Below are positions 1-7,872 of a stretch of DNA of 64,000 nt, piece by piece; position 1 is the stretch's first letter; each line of letters starts with the position of its first letter. The DNA is from Aquirufa aurantiipilula (GTDB taxonomy: Bacteria; Bacteroidota; Bacteroidia; Cytophagales; Spirosomataceae): NCBI RefSeq assembly GCF_019923745.1, contig NZ_JAANOG010000007.1, positions 1 to 64,000 of the forward strand, given 5' to 3'. The notes beneath the pieces were generated by a model. That model was not told the DNA's origin. It did not search any database and saw only the letters and a list, made by a program, of their open reading frames with translations. Both the position numbers and the translations under genes were made by a program.

Positions 1-47
1 TACATTAACTATTATAACCATGAAAGAATAAAAATGAACTTAAATGC

Positions 48-76
48 AATGAGCCCGGTACAATACCGAGCTCATT
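48..76 (-). terminator. Possible terminator hairpin after the nitroreductase gene
   Basis: An imperfect inverted repeat (AATGAGCCCGGTA and TACCGAGCTCATT around a 3-base loop) lies about 80 bases past the stop of the minus-strand nitroreductase gene. No strong T-run follows on either strand, so termination is only a guess. I see no gene in bases 1-157. Confidence 0.3.
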
Positions 77-157
77 ATCTAAAATCAATTGTTTAATTTT
101 GTCCAAACAATTGGGTGCAGTTCACTTTCGGAGACCTTTTTTTATGGTTTATGCCAA

Positions 158-790
158 TTAAACAATGTGCATAAATAGTTCTTCTTTAGGCCAGCGAACC
201 TTTTTGGCATTGACCATAAAGTCAGATACTTCATCGCGCTCACCCACTGCCAACATTAAAACAGCATGTAAACCTTTTTCTTTCAGATTTAAAATAACAT
301 CTACTTCAGCAGGTTTGAAACCTTCCATTGGAGTACTATCTATCTCAAGTTTAGCTGCTGCAGCTAAAGCTGTACCCATGGCTAAATAAACTTGTTTATC
401 CATCCACTTAACTTGGTCTTCTACAGGTCTGCTAAGTAAAGAGCCAGCAATGGCATCTTTATATGCTTTTAAGTCAGCGATGTCAACATTTCTAGTTTCT
501 GATACCAATTGAATGAATGCATCAATTTTTTCTGCAGTTACTTCATTCCAAGCAGCAAATACTAATAAATGGGAAGATTCAACAATCTGAGGTTGATTAA
601 AGGCAGCAGGTTGAATCTTTGCTTTTAAATCTTCATTTTCGATCACTAAGATTTGGTATGGTTGTAAACCAAATCCAGACGCAGATAATTGAATAGCAGA
701 TAAAAGCGAATCAATTTTAGATGAGTCTACTTTTTTTCCGTTCATTCTTTTGGCAGCATAGCGCCATTGCAAAGCATCTACTAAGGACAT
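158..790 (-). CDS. Nitroreductase-family NAD(P)H oxidoreductase
   Basis: A 210-residue FMN-dependent nitroreductase-fold protein resembling the NfsB/oxygen-insensitive group, which reduces nitro compounds, quinones or flavins with NAD(P)H. Visible signs are the N-terminal R-Y-A-A-K-R motif that contacts FMN phosphate, the SGFGLQPY segment near residue 38, and a late ME-G-F-K-P segment followed by the A-V-G-x-R-D motif near residue 180. The length is normal for the family and no signal peptide is seen, so it is probably cytoplasmic. It is the last gene of a minus-strand MarR-YceI-nitroreductase cluster, which suggests control by the MarR protein. The substrate cannot be told from sequence. Confidence 0.88.
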   Translation of the reverse strand: MSLVDALQWRYAAKRMNGKKVDSSKIDSLLSAIQLSASGFGLQPYQILVIENEDLKAKIQPAAFNQPQIVESSHLLVFAAWNEVTAEKIDAFIQLVSETRNVDIADLKAYKDAIAGSLLSRPVEDQVKWMDKQVYLAMGTALAAAAKLEIDSTPMEGFKPAEVDVILNLKEKGLHAVLMLAVGERDEVSDFMVNAKKVRWPKEELFMHIV

Positions 791-817
791 GTTTTTTAGG
801 GTATATAATGTGGAACA

Positions 818-846
818 AAGCTTAGCCCTTCTAACAGGCTAAGCTT
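818..846 (-). terminator. Hairpin between yceI-like gene and nitroreductase gene
   Basis: A perfect 10-bp stem (AAGCTTAGCC and GGCTAAGCTT) with a 9-base loop lies directly after the yceI-like stop. Read on the minus strand it is followed by TTTGTT. It may be a terminator or an attenuator that lowers read-through into the nitroreductase gene. Confidence 0.5.
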
Positions 847-856
847 AAAAATTGTT

Positions 857-1432
857 TTATTCAGAAACCAAATTCACAGCTAAAGTGAAATCGTCAAAGA
901 TGGCCTTGTCACCGATTGATTCAAAGAATTTCTTAGAACCAAATTTGATGTCATAATCCGTACGGTCAATGGTGATATTCGCTTTTGCGCTCACTTTGCC
1001 CTTGTTTACAGCTATCTGAGCAGGGAAAGAGATTGCTTTTGTAATTCCTTTGATGGTCAAATTGCCAGAAATTTGGTTACCCACTACTTTGGTGATAACA
1101 AACTGAGCTGTTGGGAATTTTTCAATTTCAAAAAAGTCACCTGAAGAAATATGACCTACAAATTTCTTGTTGTATTCTGGATCAGTAATGTCCTTACATA
1201 CAATCGATTTCATATCAATGGTGAAATTACCACCCGTGATTTGATTTTTGTTTACTACTAATTTACCTGCTGAAATACCAATTGTTCCTGTGTGTTCTCC
1301 AGTTACTTTTTTAGCATTCCAAACAATGCTACTCGCTTTTGTGGAAACTGGACTTGTACTAGGTGCAGCAATTGTTTGATTAGTAAATGCCATGAAGGCT
1401 AAGGCGGAAAGAATAAAGCTTACTTTTTTCAT
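857..1432 (-). CDS. YceI-family periplasmic protein
   Basis: A 191-residue protein with a Sec signal peptide (MKK, hydrophobic stretch, ending near the AA at residues 22-23) and a YceI lipocalin-like barrel. Family features include the SxIVW-A-K-KVTGEHTG start, an F-x-I-D-M segment, the H-I-x-S-x-D-FFE-EKFPTA segment and the K-G-I-T-K strand. YceI proteins bind long isoprenoid or amphiphilic ligands in the periplasm, but the ligand here is unknown. It sits between a MarR regulator and a nitroreductase on the same strand. A second YceI gene lies at 53921-54484; the two are paralogous and clearly diverged. Confidence 0.9.
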   Translation of the reverse strand: MKKVSFILSALAFMAFTNQTIAAPSTSPVSTKASSIVWNAKKVTGEHTGTIGISAGKLVVNKNQITGGNFTIDMKSIVCKDITDPEYNKKFVGHISSGDFFEIEKFPTAQFVITKVVGNQISGNLTIKGITKAISFPAQIAVNKGKVSAKANITIDRTDYDIKFGSKKFFESIGDKAIFDDFTLAVNLVSE

Positions 1433-1502
1433 TGTTGTTAAATTTTAAAAGGGTTGTAATTAATTGTTAAAGAAATATATTGTTGATGAAAGTAATACGT
1501 GT

Positions 1503-1952
1503 TTAATTTCTAAAATGGTCTAAAAGTTCATTTAACTTGACTAAATCATCTTGGCTCATATGGCTAAAACGATTAACCCATTGATTTTGAACTTCATCCA
1601 ATTGTTCGAGTAGAGCTAATCCTTCTGGAAGTATCAGTACGTCCACTGCTCTGCGGTCATTAGGGCACTCCCTGCGTAATACCCATTTTTTTTCTACCAA
1701 TTTGTCGACTAATCGAGAGGCGTTGGAGGTACGATCCATCATGCGTTCAATGATAGCCAATACCGTCATAGGTTTCCCATTTTGACCTCTTAGAATGCGA
1801 AGTACATTGTACTGTTGCATCGAAAGGTCGTAGGGTTTCAATAATTCCTGTTGCTGGTAAGCCATCCAGTTTCCTGTAAAAATCACATTGACAATCGCTT
1901 TGGCCTCTTCTGAGACAAAGTTGCTTTGTTGCAATTCGCTTTCAATTCCCAT
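1503..1952 (-). CDS. MarR-family transcriptional regulator
   Basis: A 149-residue winged-helix regulator of normal MarR length. The helix-turn-helix region covers about residues 45-90, and the wing carries the family D-R-R motif (ECPNDRRAVDV, near residue 100). C-terminal helices would form the dimer interface. MarR proteins usually repress their own cluster and release DNA on binding a phenolic or oxidant signal. Here the likely targets are itself, the yceI-like gene and the nitroreductase gene downstream. A 14-bp perfect palindrome lies 28 bases upstream of its start. The inducer is not predictable. Confidence 0.92.
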   Translation of the reverse strand: MGIESELQQSNFVSEEAKAIVNVIFTGNWMAYQQQELLKPYDLSMQQYNVLRILRGQNGKPMTVLAIIERMMDRTSNASRLVDKLVEKKWVLRRECPNDRRAVDVLILPEGLALLEQLDEVQNQWVNRFSHMSQDDLVKLNELLDHFRN

Positions 1953-1980
1953 ATCAGTATAAATTGATGTTGCAAAATTA

Positions 1981-1994
1981 AATGTAATTACATT
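1981..1994. promoter_or_regulatory. Candidate MarR operator palindrome
   Basis: AATGTAATTACATT is a perfect 14-bp palindrome just upstream of the marR-like start codon at 1952. Its size and AT-rich core fit a MarR dimer site. A partial match (TGTAATTAAT, 1455-1464) lies upstream of the yceI-like gene, which would let the same protein control both units. Binding is inferred. Confidence 0.5.
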
Positions 1995-2053
1995 AAATAC
2001 AAATGTTTTTAAATATTTTTTTTCAAAATAGGCCTGAATGAAGCAAAATCATG

Positions 2054-2061
2054 TATTTTTG
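2054..2061 (+). promoter_or_regulatory. -7 promoter box of maf
   Basis: TATTTTTG fits the Bacteroidota -7 consensus TAnnTTTG. It ends only 4 bases before the maf ATG at 2066, so transcription would begin at or near the start codon and the mRNA would be almost leaderless. No clear -33 TTTG is seen. Confidence 0.4.
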
Positions 2062-2065
2062 AATC

Positions 2066-2677
2066 ATGTCAAGTTCACTTTCTTTACAATATCCCCTGAT
2101 TTTAGCGTCCAATTCTCCTCGTCGAAAGGAAATATTAACGCAAGCAGGTTTTGATTTTTCGATTTTACCTGCGGACATCGATGAATCCATTGATGCCTCT
2201 TGGCAGATTAACGAGGTGCCAGGGATATTGGCAGAAAAAAAGGCAAAGGTCTTAGCTGAATCTTGCCCCAATCAATTAATTCTGGCGGCTGATACGATAG
2301 TAGTGGTTGAAGGCCAAATACTAAATAAGCCGGTCGACAAGCAGGAAGCAAGAGACATGTTGTTGCAATTATCAGGTAAAGACCATGAGGTTTATACAGG
2401 GATATCTTTGATAGGACCAGGAGGAATTGATACTCAGGTGGATCGGGCCATAGTTTCTTTTAGAAAACTATTAGATTGGGAGATTGATTGGTATGTCAAA
2501 GGAGGTTCATCCTTGGATAAAGCTGGAGCCTATGGTGTCCAAGATTTTATAGGTATGGTAGGTATTAGTCGACTCGAAGGATCATTCTACACCGTTATGG
2601 GGCTACCTATACATCGAGTATACCACATGATGCAACCTTATATCTTAGAAGGCCGTCAGTCAATTCTAGCTTTTTAA
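2066..2677 (+). CDS. maf: Maf-like nucleoside triphosphate pyrophosphatase
   Basis: A 203-residue cytoplasmic Maf/YhdE-family house-cleaning enzyme that hydrolyses dTTP, UTP or modified nucleotides to monophosphates. Diagnostic motifs are the SNSPRRKE start near residue 15, the catalytic A-A-D-T segment near residue 73, and the K-A-G-A-Y-G-V-Q-D stretch near residue 152. Length is normal. The ATG at 2066 gives the conserved short N terminus. It converges with the A-type Fe-S carrier gene with only 7 bases between them. Which nucleotide is preferred is not certain. Confidence 0.92.
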   Translation: MSSSLSLQYPLILASNSPRRKEILTQAGFDFSILPADIDESIDASWQINEVPGILAEKKAKVLAESCPNQLILAADTIVVVEGQILNKPVDKQEARDMLLQLSGKDHEVYTGISLIGPGGIDTQVDRAIVSFRKLLDWEIDWYVKGGSSLDKAGAYGVQDFIGMVGISRLEGSFYTVMGLPIHRVYHMMQPYILEGRQSILAF

Positions 2678-2684
2678 TGAAATT

Positions 2685-3011
2685 TTAAATAGAGAAACTT
2701 TCTCCGCAACCACAAGTACGTGACGCATTCGGGTTTTTGAATTGAAATCCTTTGCCATTTAAGCCATCAGAAAAATCCAATTCAGTGCCAGCTAGATAAA
2801 GTATAGATTTTTTATCGACCATCACTTTAACTCCTTTATCTTCGAAAATCATATCAGAGCTTTGTGGTTCAGCCGCAAAATCCAGTTGATACATTAAACC
2901 CGAACATCCACCTCCCTCTACCGCTACACGGATATTGTATTCTTCCGTTAAACCTTCTTTAGATCTTAACTCTTTAATACGGTCGGCTGCTAAATCAGAT
3001 ATCGTTATCAT
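2685..3011 (-). CDS. A-type iron-sulfur carrier (IscA/SufA/HesB family)
   Basis: A 108-residue Fe-S scaffold or carrier protein. The three cluster-binding cysteines are visible in GGGCSG (near residue 36) and in the C-terminal T-C-G-C-G-E motif. It accepts [2Fe-2S] or [4Fe-4S] clusters from SufBCD and passes them to apo-enzymes. The gene diverges from sufC across a 145-bp gap, so it probably works with the SUF operon but from its own transcript. SufA, IscA and ErpA cannot be separated by eye, so no symbol is given. Confidence 0.93.
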   Translation of the reverse strand: MITISDLAADRIKELRSKEGLTEEYNIRVAVEGGGCSGLMYQLDFAAEPQSSDMIFEDKGVKVMVDKKSILYLAGTELDFSDGLNGKGFQFKNPNASRTCGCGESFSI

Positions 3012-3117
3012 GGTGATGAATTTTGAATTGGATACAAATTTAGAAAAAAAATGGAGAATAATTGCTATTGTTTAGAGTGAATCTAAATAAGCTATGGTTT
3101 TTCCAAGGTATAGGTTA

Positions 3118-3125
3118 TAATTTTG
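3118..3125 (+). promoter_or_regulatory. Possible -7 box of the SUF operon
   Basis: TAATTTTG matches TAnnTTTG and lies 31 bases upstream of the sufC ATG, giving a leader of about 25 bases. No good -33 element is visible at the expected distance, so this is tentative. Confidence 0.3.
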
Positions 3126-3156
3126 TGATTCAAAGCAAGAATCAAATACAAACATT

Positions 3157-3909
3157 ATGCTGTCAATTAAAAATTTACATGCTTCTATTGGAGAAAAAGA
3201 AATATTACGTGGAATTGATTTAGAAGTAAAAGCTGGTGAAGTACATGCCATCATGGGACCTAATGGTTCGGGTAAATCTACTTTAGCGTCCGTTTTGGCG
3301 GGTCGTGAAGATTATGAAGTGACTGAAGGTTCGGTACAGTTTTTAGGTAAAGACTTGTTGGATTTAGCTCCTGAAGCTAGAGCCGCAGAAGGTATTTTCT
3401 TAGCCTTTCAGTATCCTGTTGAAATTCCAGGCGTATCTACTACCAATTTCTTGAAGTCCGCTGTAAATGAAATTCGAAAATACCGAGGAGAAGATCCGAT
3501 GGATGCTGTTCAGTTTTTGAAGATGTTCAAAGAAAAAATGGCTTATGTGAATATCGACCAATCTCTATTAAGTAGAGCCTTAAATGAAGGTTTTTCAGGA
3601 GGGGAGAAGAAGCGTAACGAAATCTTCCAAATGGCTGTTTTAGACCCTAAATTAGCCATTTTAGATGAGACTGATTCTGGATTAGATATTGACGCTTTGC
3701 GCATTGTGGCTGAAGGTGTGAATAAATTGAAAAGCCCTAACAATGCAACTATTGTTGTAACCCACTACCAACGTTTATTGGATTATATCGTTCCAGATTA
3801 TGTCCATGTACTTTATAAAGGGCGTATCGTGAAGTCGGGAACCAAAGAACTGGCTTTGGAATTAGAAGAGAGAGGTTATGATTGGATTAAATCTGAAGTA
3901 GATCAATAA
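3157..3909 (+). CDS. sufC: Fe-S assembly ATPase SufC
   Basis: A 250-residue ABC-type ATPase of the SufBCD scaffold. It shows Walker A (GPNGSGKST, near residue 35), the SufC-specific F-Q-Y-P-V-E-I-P-G-V segment in the Q-loop region, the signature FSGGEKKRNE near residue 148, Walker B ending LAILDETDSGLD, and the H-loop histidine in THYQRLL. It is soluble and drives cluster assembly on SufB-SufD. It is the first gene of the operon and is followed after 3 bases by sufD. The usual upstream partner sufB is not in the window. Confidence 0.97.
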   Translation: MLSIKNLHASIGEKEILRGIDLEVKAGEVHAIMGPNGSGKSTLASVLAGREDYEVTEGSVQFLGKDLLDLAPEARAAEGIFLAFQYPVEIPGVSTTNFLKSAVNEIRKYRGEDPMDAVQFLKMFKEKMAYVNIDQSLLSRALNEGFSGGEKKRNEIFQMAVLDPKLAILDETDSGLDIDALRIVAEGVNKLKSPNNATIVVTHYQRLLDYIVPDYVHVLYKGRIVKSGTKELALELEERGYDWIKSEVDQ

Positions 3910-3912
3910 GAT

Positions 3913-5187
3913 ATGTTATCAGCTGAATTAAGTACCACATTACAAGATATTGCCCAAACCCTTGGTTTAGAGTCAGAACAAGGTAAAGCTCTAAGTCAAT
4001 TTTTGGCCAAAGGTTTTCCTACATCTAAATGGGAAGAGTGGAAATATACTTCATTGAAAGATTTTAATGGAATTGACAGGAATTGGTTTCCCAAAGGAAA
4101 GTCAAATATGCCTGTTTCAGCCGATTGGGCAGAATTAATCATTCGGTCTTCGGATGCTCATTGGAGCATAGATAAGGCTAGTTCAAATGATGGAATTGAG
4201 GTCTTAAGTTTTGATGATTTTATTCAAAAATGCCCTGAATTTCAGGAAATTTGGGCCAACAAGAATCCCATTTTAGATCAAAATTCTTTATATGATTTAA
4301 ATGTGGCTCTTTGCCCAGAGCATATTGTTATTTGGATTAAGAAAGATGTTGAAATAACACAAGCAATTCTACATCAATATCAAGTGAATTCCAGCGATAA
4401 AGCTACTTCTGTACAATCGCGACTATTAATTTATGTAGAAGAAGGAGCGAAAGCTAGCTTTATTGAGCAACAAACTTCCACTGGTTCGGCAGATATTCTA
4501 TCGAATTTCGTTCAAGAGATTTTTGTTTCCAAAGGTGCTCAATTTACCTATTTGAAGGATCAAGATTTTCAACAAGGAGTTAGTCACATAGATCATACGT
4601 TTATTTATCAAGCAGAAGGTAGCCAGGTTGATACCTTTACTTTTTCCTTGAATGCATCGTTGATTCGCAATAATTTACATTTTTATATTGATGGTTCGCA
4701 AGTAGTATCCAATTTGAACGGTTTATACGTTCCTGGAGAAAATCAATTGATGGATTCACATACAGTAGTAGATCACCGTATGCCCCATGCAGAATCCAAT
4801 GAATTATACAAAGGAGTATTGATGGGAAATGCCACAGGCGTGTTCAATGGAAAGATTTTCGTTCGTCAAGACGCACAAAAAACCAACGCTTTTCAATCGT
4901 GCCGAAATGTATTAGCCTCTACTCGAGCTACTATGAACACCAAACCACAATTGGAAATTTGGGCAGACGATGTGAAATGTTCACATGGTACTACCACAGG
5001 CCAATTGAACGAAGAGGCCTTGTTTTACATGCGTTCTAGAGGTATTTCTTTACCAGCTGCCAGAACTTTATTATTGCTTGCATTTGTTCAGGAAGTAATC
5101 AACAAGGTAGAACATCCTGTTTTGAGAGAGTCTCTAACCGAAAAAATAGTAGCTAAAATTCAACAGTCTGTTGATTTGTCAAATTAG
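3913..5187 (+). CDS. sufD: Fe-S assembly scaffold protein SufD
   Basis: A 424-residue SufB/SufD-family protein. The N-terminal helical part contains the W-E-E-W-K-Y-T motif near residue 40. The long beta-helix core follows, and the C-terminal family signature covers the DDVKCSHG-T-T-G region near residue 355 with the R-G-I-S segment just after. SufD pairs with SufB and SufC to make the scaffold complex. Length fits SufD rather than the longer SufB (about 480). The gene ends 4 bases before the sufS ATG. Confidence 0.94.
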   Translation: MLSAELSTTLQDIAQTLGLESEQGKALSQFLAKGFPTSKWEEWKYTSLKDFNGIDRNWFPKGKSNMPVSADWAELIIRSSDAHWSIDKASSNDGIEVLSFDDFIQKCPEFQEIWANKNPILDQNSLYDLNVALCPEHIVIWIKKDVEITQAILHQYQVNSSDKATSVQSRLLIYVEEGAKASFIEQQTSTGSADILSNFVQEIFVSKGAQFTYLKDQDFQQGVSHIDHTFIYQAEGSQVDTFTFSLNASLIRNNLHFYIDGSQVVSNLNGLYVPGENQLMDSHTVVDHRMPHAESNELYKGVLMGNATGVFNGKIFVRQDAQKTNAFQSCRNVLASTRATMNTKPQLEIWADDVKCSHGTTTGQLNEEALFYMRSRGISLPAARTLLLLAFVQEVINKVEHPVLRESLTEKIVAKIQQSVDLSN

Positions 5188-5191
5188 TACC

Positions 5192-6412
5192 ATGGCCAGC
5201 ATTGAACAAATACGTAAAGATTTCCCTGTTTTAGACCAACAAGTCAATGGTTCGCCTTTGATTTATTTTGATAATGCTGCCACCACACAAAAACCTAAGC
5301 TTGTTCTAGATGCGTTGAATAAGTATTATTCGGAAGATAATGCCAATATTCATAGAGGTATACATGCTTTGGCAGAAAGAGCTACTGCGGCGTTTGAATT
5401 GACACGTAAAAAGATTCAATTATTTTTACATGCAGCATCTAGTGATCAAATCATATTTACCTCAGGAACTACGGCTAGTATCAATTTGGTAGCTCAAACT
5501 TTTGGTAGAGCTAATTTTGAGGCTGGAGATAAAATTCTTGTTTCTAATTTAGAGCATCATTCCAACATTGTACCTTGGCAAATGATTGCATTAGAAAAAG
5601 GTGCAGAGGTTTTGGTTATTCCTGTGCTGGATTCAGGAGTATTGGATTTAGATGCATACCAAAAATTATTGCAAGAAAATACGGTTAAGCTTGTTGCAGT
5701 AAACCACGTTTCCAATGCCATCGGAACAATCAATCCCATTCAAGAGATGATTGCTTTAGCTCATGCCCATGGTGCTAAGATTTTAATAGATGGGGCTCAA
5801 TCCGTAGCTCATATGGAAATGGATGTGCAACGCTTTGATATGGACTTTTTTGCCTTCTCAGCCCATAAATTATTTGGCCCAACAGGCGTAGGTGTTCTGT
5901 ATGGTAAACGAGACTTATTGGAATCTATGCCTCCATATCAAGGAGGAGGAGAGATGATTAAAGAGGTGAGTTTTACTGGAACAACCTACAACGAATTACC
6001 TTATAAATTTGAAGCTGGTACGCCAAATATAGCGGATGTAATTGCCTTTTCGGCCTCTTTTGATTACCTGAATTCTTTGGAAAAGGGATGGGTAGAAGAG
6101 CAAGAAAATGCATTATTAAGCTATGCAACAGAACAATTAAGTCAAATTGAGGGTTTAAAAATAATTGGAACAGCACCTAATAAAATTGCGGTTATAAGTT
6201 TCCTGATTGAAGGAACTCATCCTCAAGACATAGGTGTATTGTTGGACAAATTTGGAATTGCGATAAGAACAGGGCACCATTGTGCTCAGCCTTTGATGCA
6301 GCGATTTGATATACCTGGAACTTGTAGAGCTTCATTCTCGTTCTACAATACCAAAGAGGAAATTGACCGATTTGTTGCTTGTTTGAAACGAGTAGTAACG
6401 ATGTTATTGTAA
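5192..6412 (+). CDS. sufS: Cysteine desulfurase SufS
   Basis: A 406-residue PLP-dependent class-V aminotransferase-fold enzyme that takes sulfur from cysteine and hands it to SufE. The PLP lysine lies in SAHKLFGPTG and the catalytic persulfide cysteine in TGHHCAQP at residue 364. The ATG at 5192 is preferred over an in-frame TTG at 5171, because the TTG lies inside sufD and would add seven non-conserved residues. With ATG the length equals the typical 406. The next gene, sufE, starts one base after the stop. Confidence 0.96.
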   Translation: MASIEQIRKDFPVLDQQVNGSPLIYFDNAATTQKPKLVLDALNKYYSEDNANIHRGIHALAERATAAFELTRKKIQLFLHAASSDQIIFTSGTTASINLVAQTFGRANFEAGDKILVSNLEHHSNIVPWQMIALEKGAEVLVIPVLDSGVLDLDAYQKLLQENTVKLVAVNHVSNAIGTINPIQEMIALAHAHGAKILIDGAQSVAHMEMDVQRFDMDFFAFSAHKLFGPTGVGVLYGKRDLLESMPPYQGGGEMIKEVSFTGTTYNELPYKFEAGTPNIADVIAFSASFDYLNSLEKGWVEEQENALLSYATEQLSQIEGLKIIGTAPNKIAVISFLIEGTHPQDIGVLLDKFGIAIRTGHHCAQPLMQRFDIPGTCRASFSFYNTKEEIDRFVACLKRVVTMLL

Positions 6413-6413
6413 T

Positions 6414-6839
6414 ATGGCTTTGAGTATAAACGATACACAGGAAGAATTGATTGAAGAGTTTGGTCTTTTTGACGATTGGGCTGATAAGTATGAATACTTG
6501 ATTGATTTAGGTAAAAAATTACCTGGTTTGTCAGATGAATTTAAGACCGAAGAAAATGTCATTAAAGGTTGCCAAAGTCGCGTTTGGCTTCATGCTTTCA
6601 TGCAAGATGGAAAATTGATTTTTCAAGCAGATTCGGAAGCTGTTATTGTAAAAGGATTGATTAGTATGTTGATTCGAGTTTTATCTGGGCACAGTCCAGC
6701 TGATATCATGAAAGCCGATTTATACTTCATTGATCGGATAGGAATGAGTCAACATTTGGCTCAAACTAGATCCAATGGTTTGTTGTCCATGGTAAAACAA
6801 ATGAAAAATTATGCACTTGCCTATTCTTCACAAGCTTAA
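6414..6839 (+). CDS. sufE: Cysteine desulfuration protein SufE
   Basis: A 141-residue SufE/CsdE-family sulfur acceptor. Its active cysteine is in the V-I-K-G-C-Q-S motif (Cys53), near the Cys51 position of E. coli SufE, and the family W-L-H-A strand follows. It receives persulfide sulfur from SufS and passes it to the SufBCD scaffold. It is packed tightly between sufS (1-base gap) and the SufT-like gene (3-base gap), so co-transcription and probably translational coupling are expected. Confidence 0.95.
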   Translation: MALSINDTQEELIEEFGLFDDWADKYEYLIDLGKKLPGLSDEFKTEENVIKGCQSRVWLHAFMQDGKLIFQADSEAVIVKGLISMLIRVLSGHSPADIMKADLYFIDRIGMSQHLAQTRSNGLLSMVKQMKNYALAYSSQA

Positions 6840-6842
6840 GAT

Positions 6843-7181
6843 ATGGAAAATACCACACCAAGTTCAGTGCTAACTGAGGCAGATTTAAAGGAAAAGGTTG
6901 TTCAGGCCATCAAAACAGTATACGATCCAGAGATTCCTGTAGATGTATACGAATTGGGTCTGATATATGAAATCAAGATATTTCCAGTCAATAATGTTTA
7001 CGTTTTGATGACCTTAACTTCTCCATCATGTCCTTCGGCAGAAAGTATCCCAGTGGATATTGAAAAGGCAATTCGAGAGATTGAAGGAGTAGCTGAGGTT
7101 TCCGTAGAATTGACTTTTGATCCACCATATTCTCAAGATATGATGTCGGAAGTGGCCAAATTAGAACTTGGCTTTATGTAA
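6843..7181 (+). CDS. sufT: SufT-like MIP18/DUF59 Fe-S maturation protein
   Basis: A 112-residue DUF59/MIP18-family protein. The hallmarks are D-P-E-I-P-V-D-V-Y-E-L-G-L near residue 28, a single conserved cysteine in TSPSCPSAE near residue 62, and V-E-L-T-F-D-P-P-Y near residue 93. Members aid maturation of Fe-S proteins and commonly sit in suf operons, as here directly after sufE. A PaaD-like or ParA-linked role is less likely given the neighbours. Confidence 0.88.
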   Translation: MENTTPSSVLTEADLKEKVVQAIKTVYDPEIPVDVYELGLIYEIKIFPVNNVYVLMTLTSPSCPSAESIPVDIEKAIREIEGVAEVSVELTFDPPYSQDMMSEVAKLELGFM

Positions 7182-7214
7182 ATGATTATCACATTCAAAT
7201 TTAAATAGATTAAT

Positions 7215-7628
7215 ATGTATCCAGAACATTTAGTACATCCTATGAGGATGGATATCGTAGAAGGGGGATTTCAAGAATTGAAACAAGCCTCTGAAGTTGA
7301 AGAAGTTTTAGCTAAACCAGGTACAACTTTGTTGTTTATCAATTCAGTTTGTGGTTGTTCGGCACGTACGGCTCGTCCAGGTGTGAAAGAAGCTGTAGCA
7401 GCATCAATCAAAAAACCTGACACCTTGGTCACTGTTTTTGCTGGTGTAGATCAAGAAGCTACGCAAAAGGCGAGAGAATATACTTTGCCTTATCCTCCAT
7501 CATCTCCATCCATCGCTTTATTTAAAGATGGAGAGTTAGTTCACTTTGTTGAGCGTCATCATATAGAAGGCCGATCTGCTGAATTAATCTCAGCTCATTT
7601 GGAAGGCGTTTTTGAGGAATTTTGTTAG
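7215..7628 (+). CDS. Bacilliredoxin BrxA/BrxB (YphP/YqiW family)
   Basis: A 137-residue thioredoxin-fold protein with the characteristic C-G-C active site (SVCGCSART, Cys46 and Cys48) and the following R-P-G-V-K-E-A helix. In Firmicutes these proteins remove bacillithiol from mixed disulfides. The gene lies 33 bases after sufT and before a strong terminator, so it appears to be the last gene of the SUF unit. This suggests a role in protecting thiols or Fe-S assembly under oxidative stress, which is inference. Confidence 0.88.
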   Translation: MYPEHLVHPMRMDIVEGGFQELKQASEVEEVLAKPGTTLLFINSVCGCSARTARPGVKEAVAASIKKPDTLVTVFAGVDQEATQKAREYTLPYPPSSPSIALFKDGELVHFVERHHIEGRSAELISAHLEGVFEEFC

Positions 7629-7632
7629 TATA

Positions 7633-7667
7633 AAAAAGCCGAAGCTTAATGCTTCGGCTTTTTATTT
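7633..7667 (+). terminator. Terminator of the SUF operon
   Basis: A perfect stem (AAAAGCCGAAGC and GCTTCGGCTTTT, loop TTAAT) followed by TTTATTTTAT. It lies 5 bases after the bacilliredoxin stop and is a classic intrinsic terminator. Confidence 0.92.
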
Positions 7668-7671
7668 TATA

Positions 7672-7871
7672 TGAGCCCAAGCACTTCTAGGTCTTTTGGT
7701 TTTGATTGAGCCCTAGAACTGCTAGGGCTTTTGGTTCTGATTGAGACCTAGCTCTTTTGGGTTTTTAGTTCTGATTGAGCCCTAGCATTGCTAGGGCTTT
7801 TTGTTCTGATTGAGCCCTAGTACTTTTGAGCTTTTGGTTCTAATTGAGCCCTAGCGGTGCTAGGGCTTTAT
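7672..7871. repeat. Tandem 34/35-bp repeat array with alternating hairpins
   Basis: Six head-to-tail units begin with TGAGCCCTAG or a close variant, at 7672, 7707, 7742, 7776, 7811 and 7845 (the last is partial). Units 2, 4 and 6 hold an intact inverted repeat, GCCCTAG-5 bases-CTAGGGC followed by TTT, which looks like an intrinsic terminator. Units 1, 3 and 5 have decayed right arms and share a CTT-type loop, so the array behaves as three copies of a two-unit, roughly 70-bp repeat. It fills the whole gap between the SUF terminator and the convergent M16 peptidase gene. Confidence 0.9.
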
Positions 7872-7872
7872 A

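Noticed and set aside
5171-5191. TTG at 5171 as the sufS start
   Set aside because: It lies inside sufD and adds seven residues absent from the conserved SufS start; ATG 5192 fits length and spacing.
7672-7871. The repeat array as a CRISPR locus
   Set aside because: Units are contiguous with no variable spacers, and each unit carries its own imperfect hairpin; no cas gene is near.
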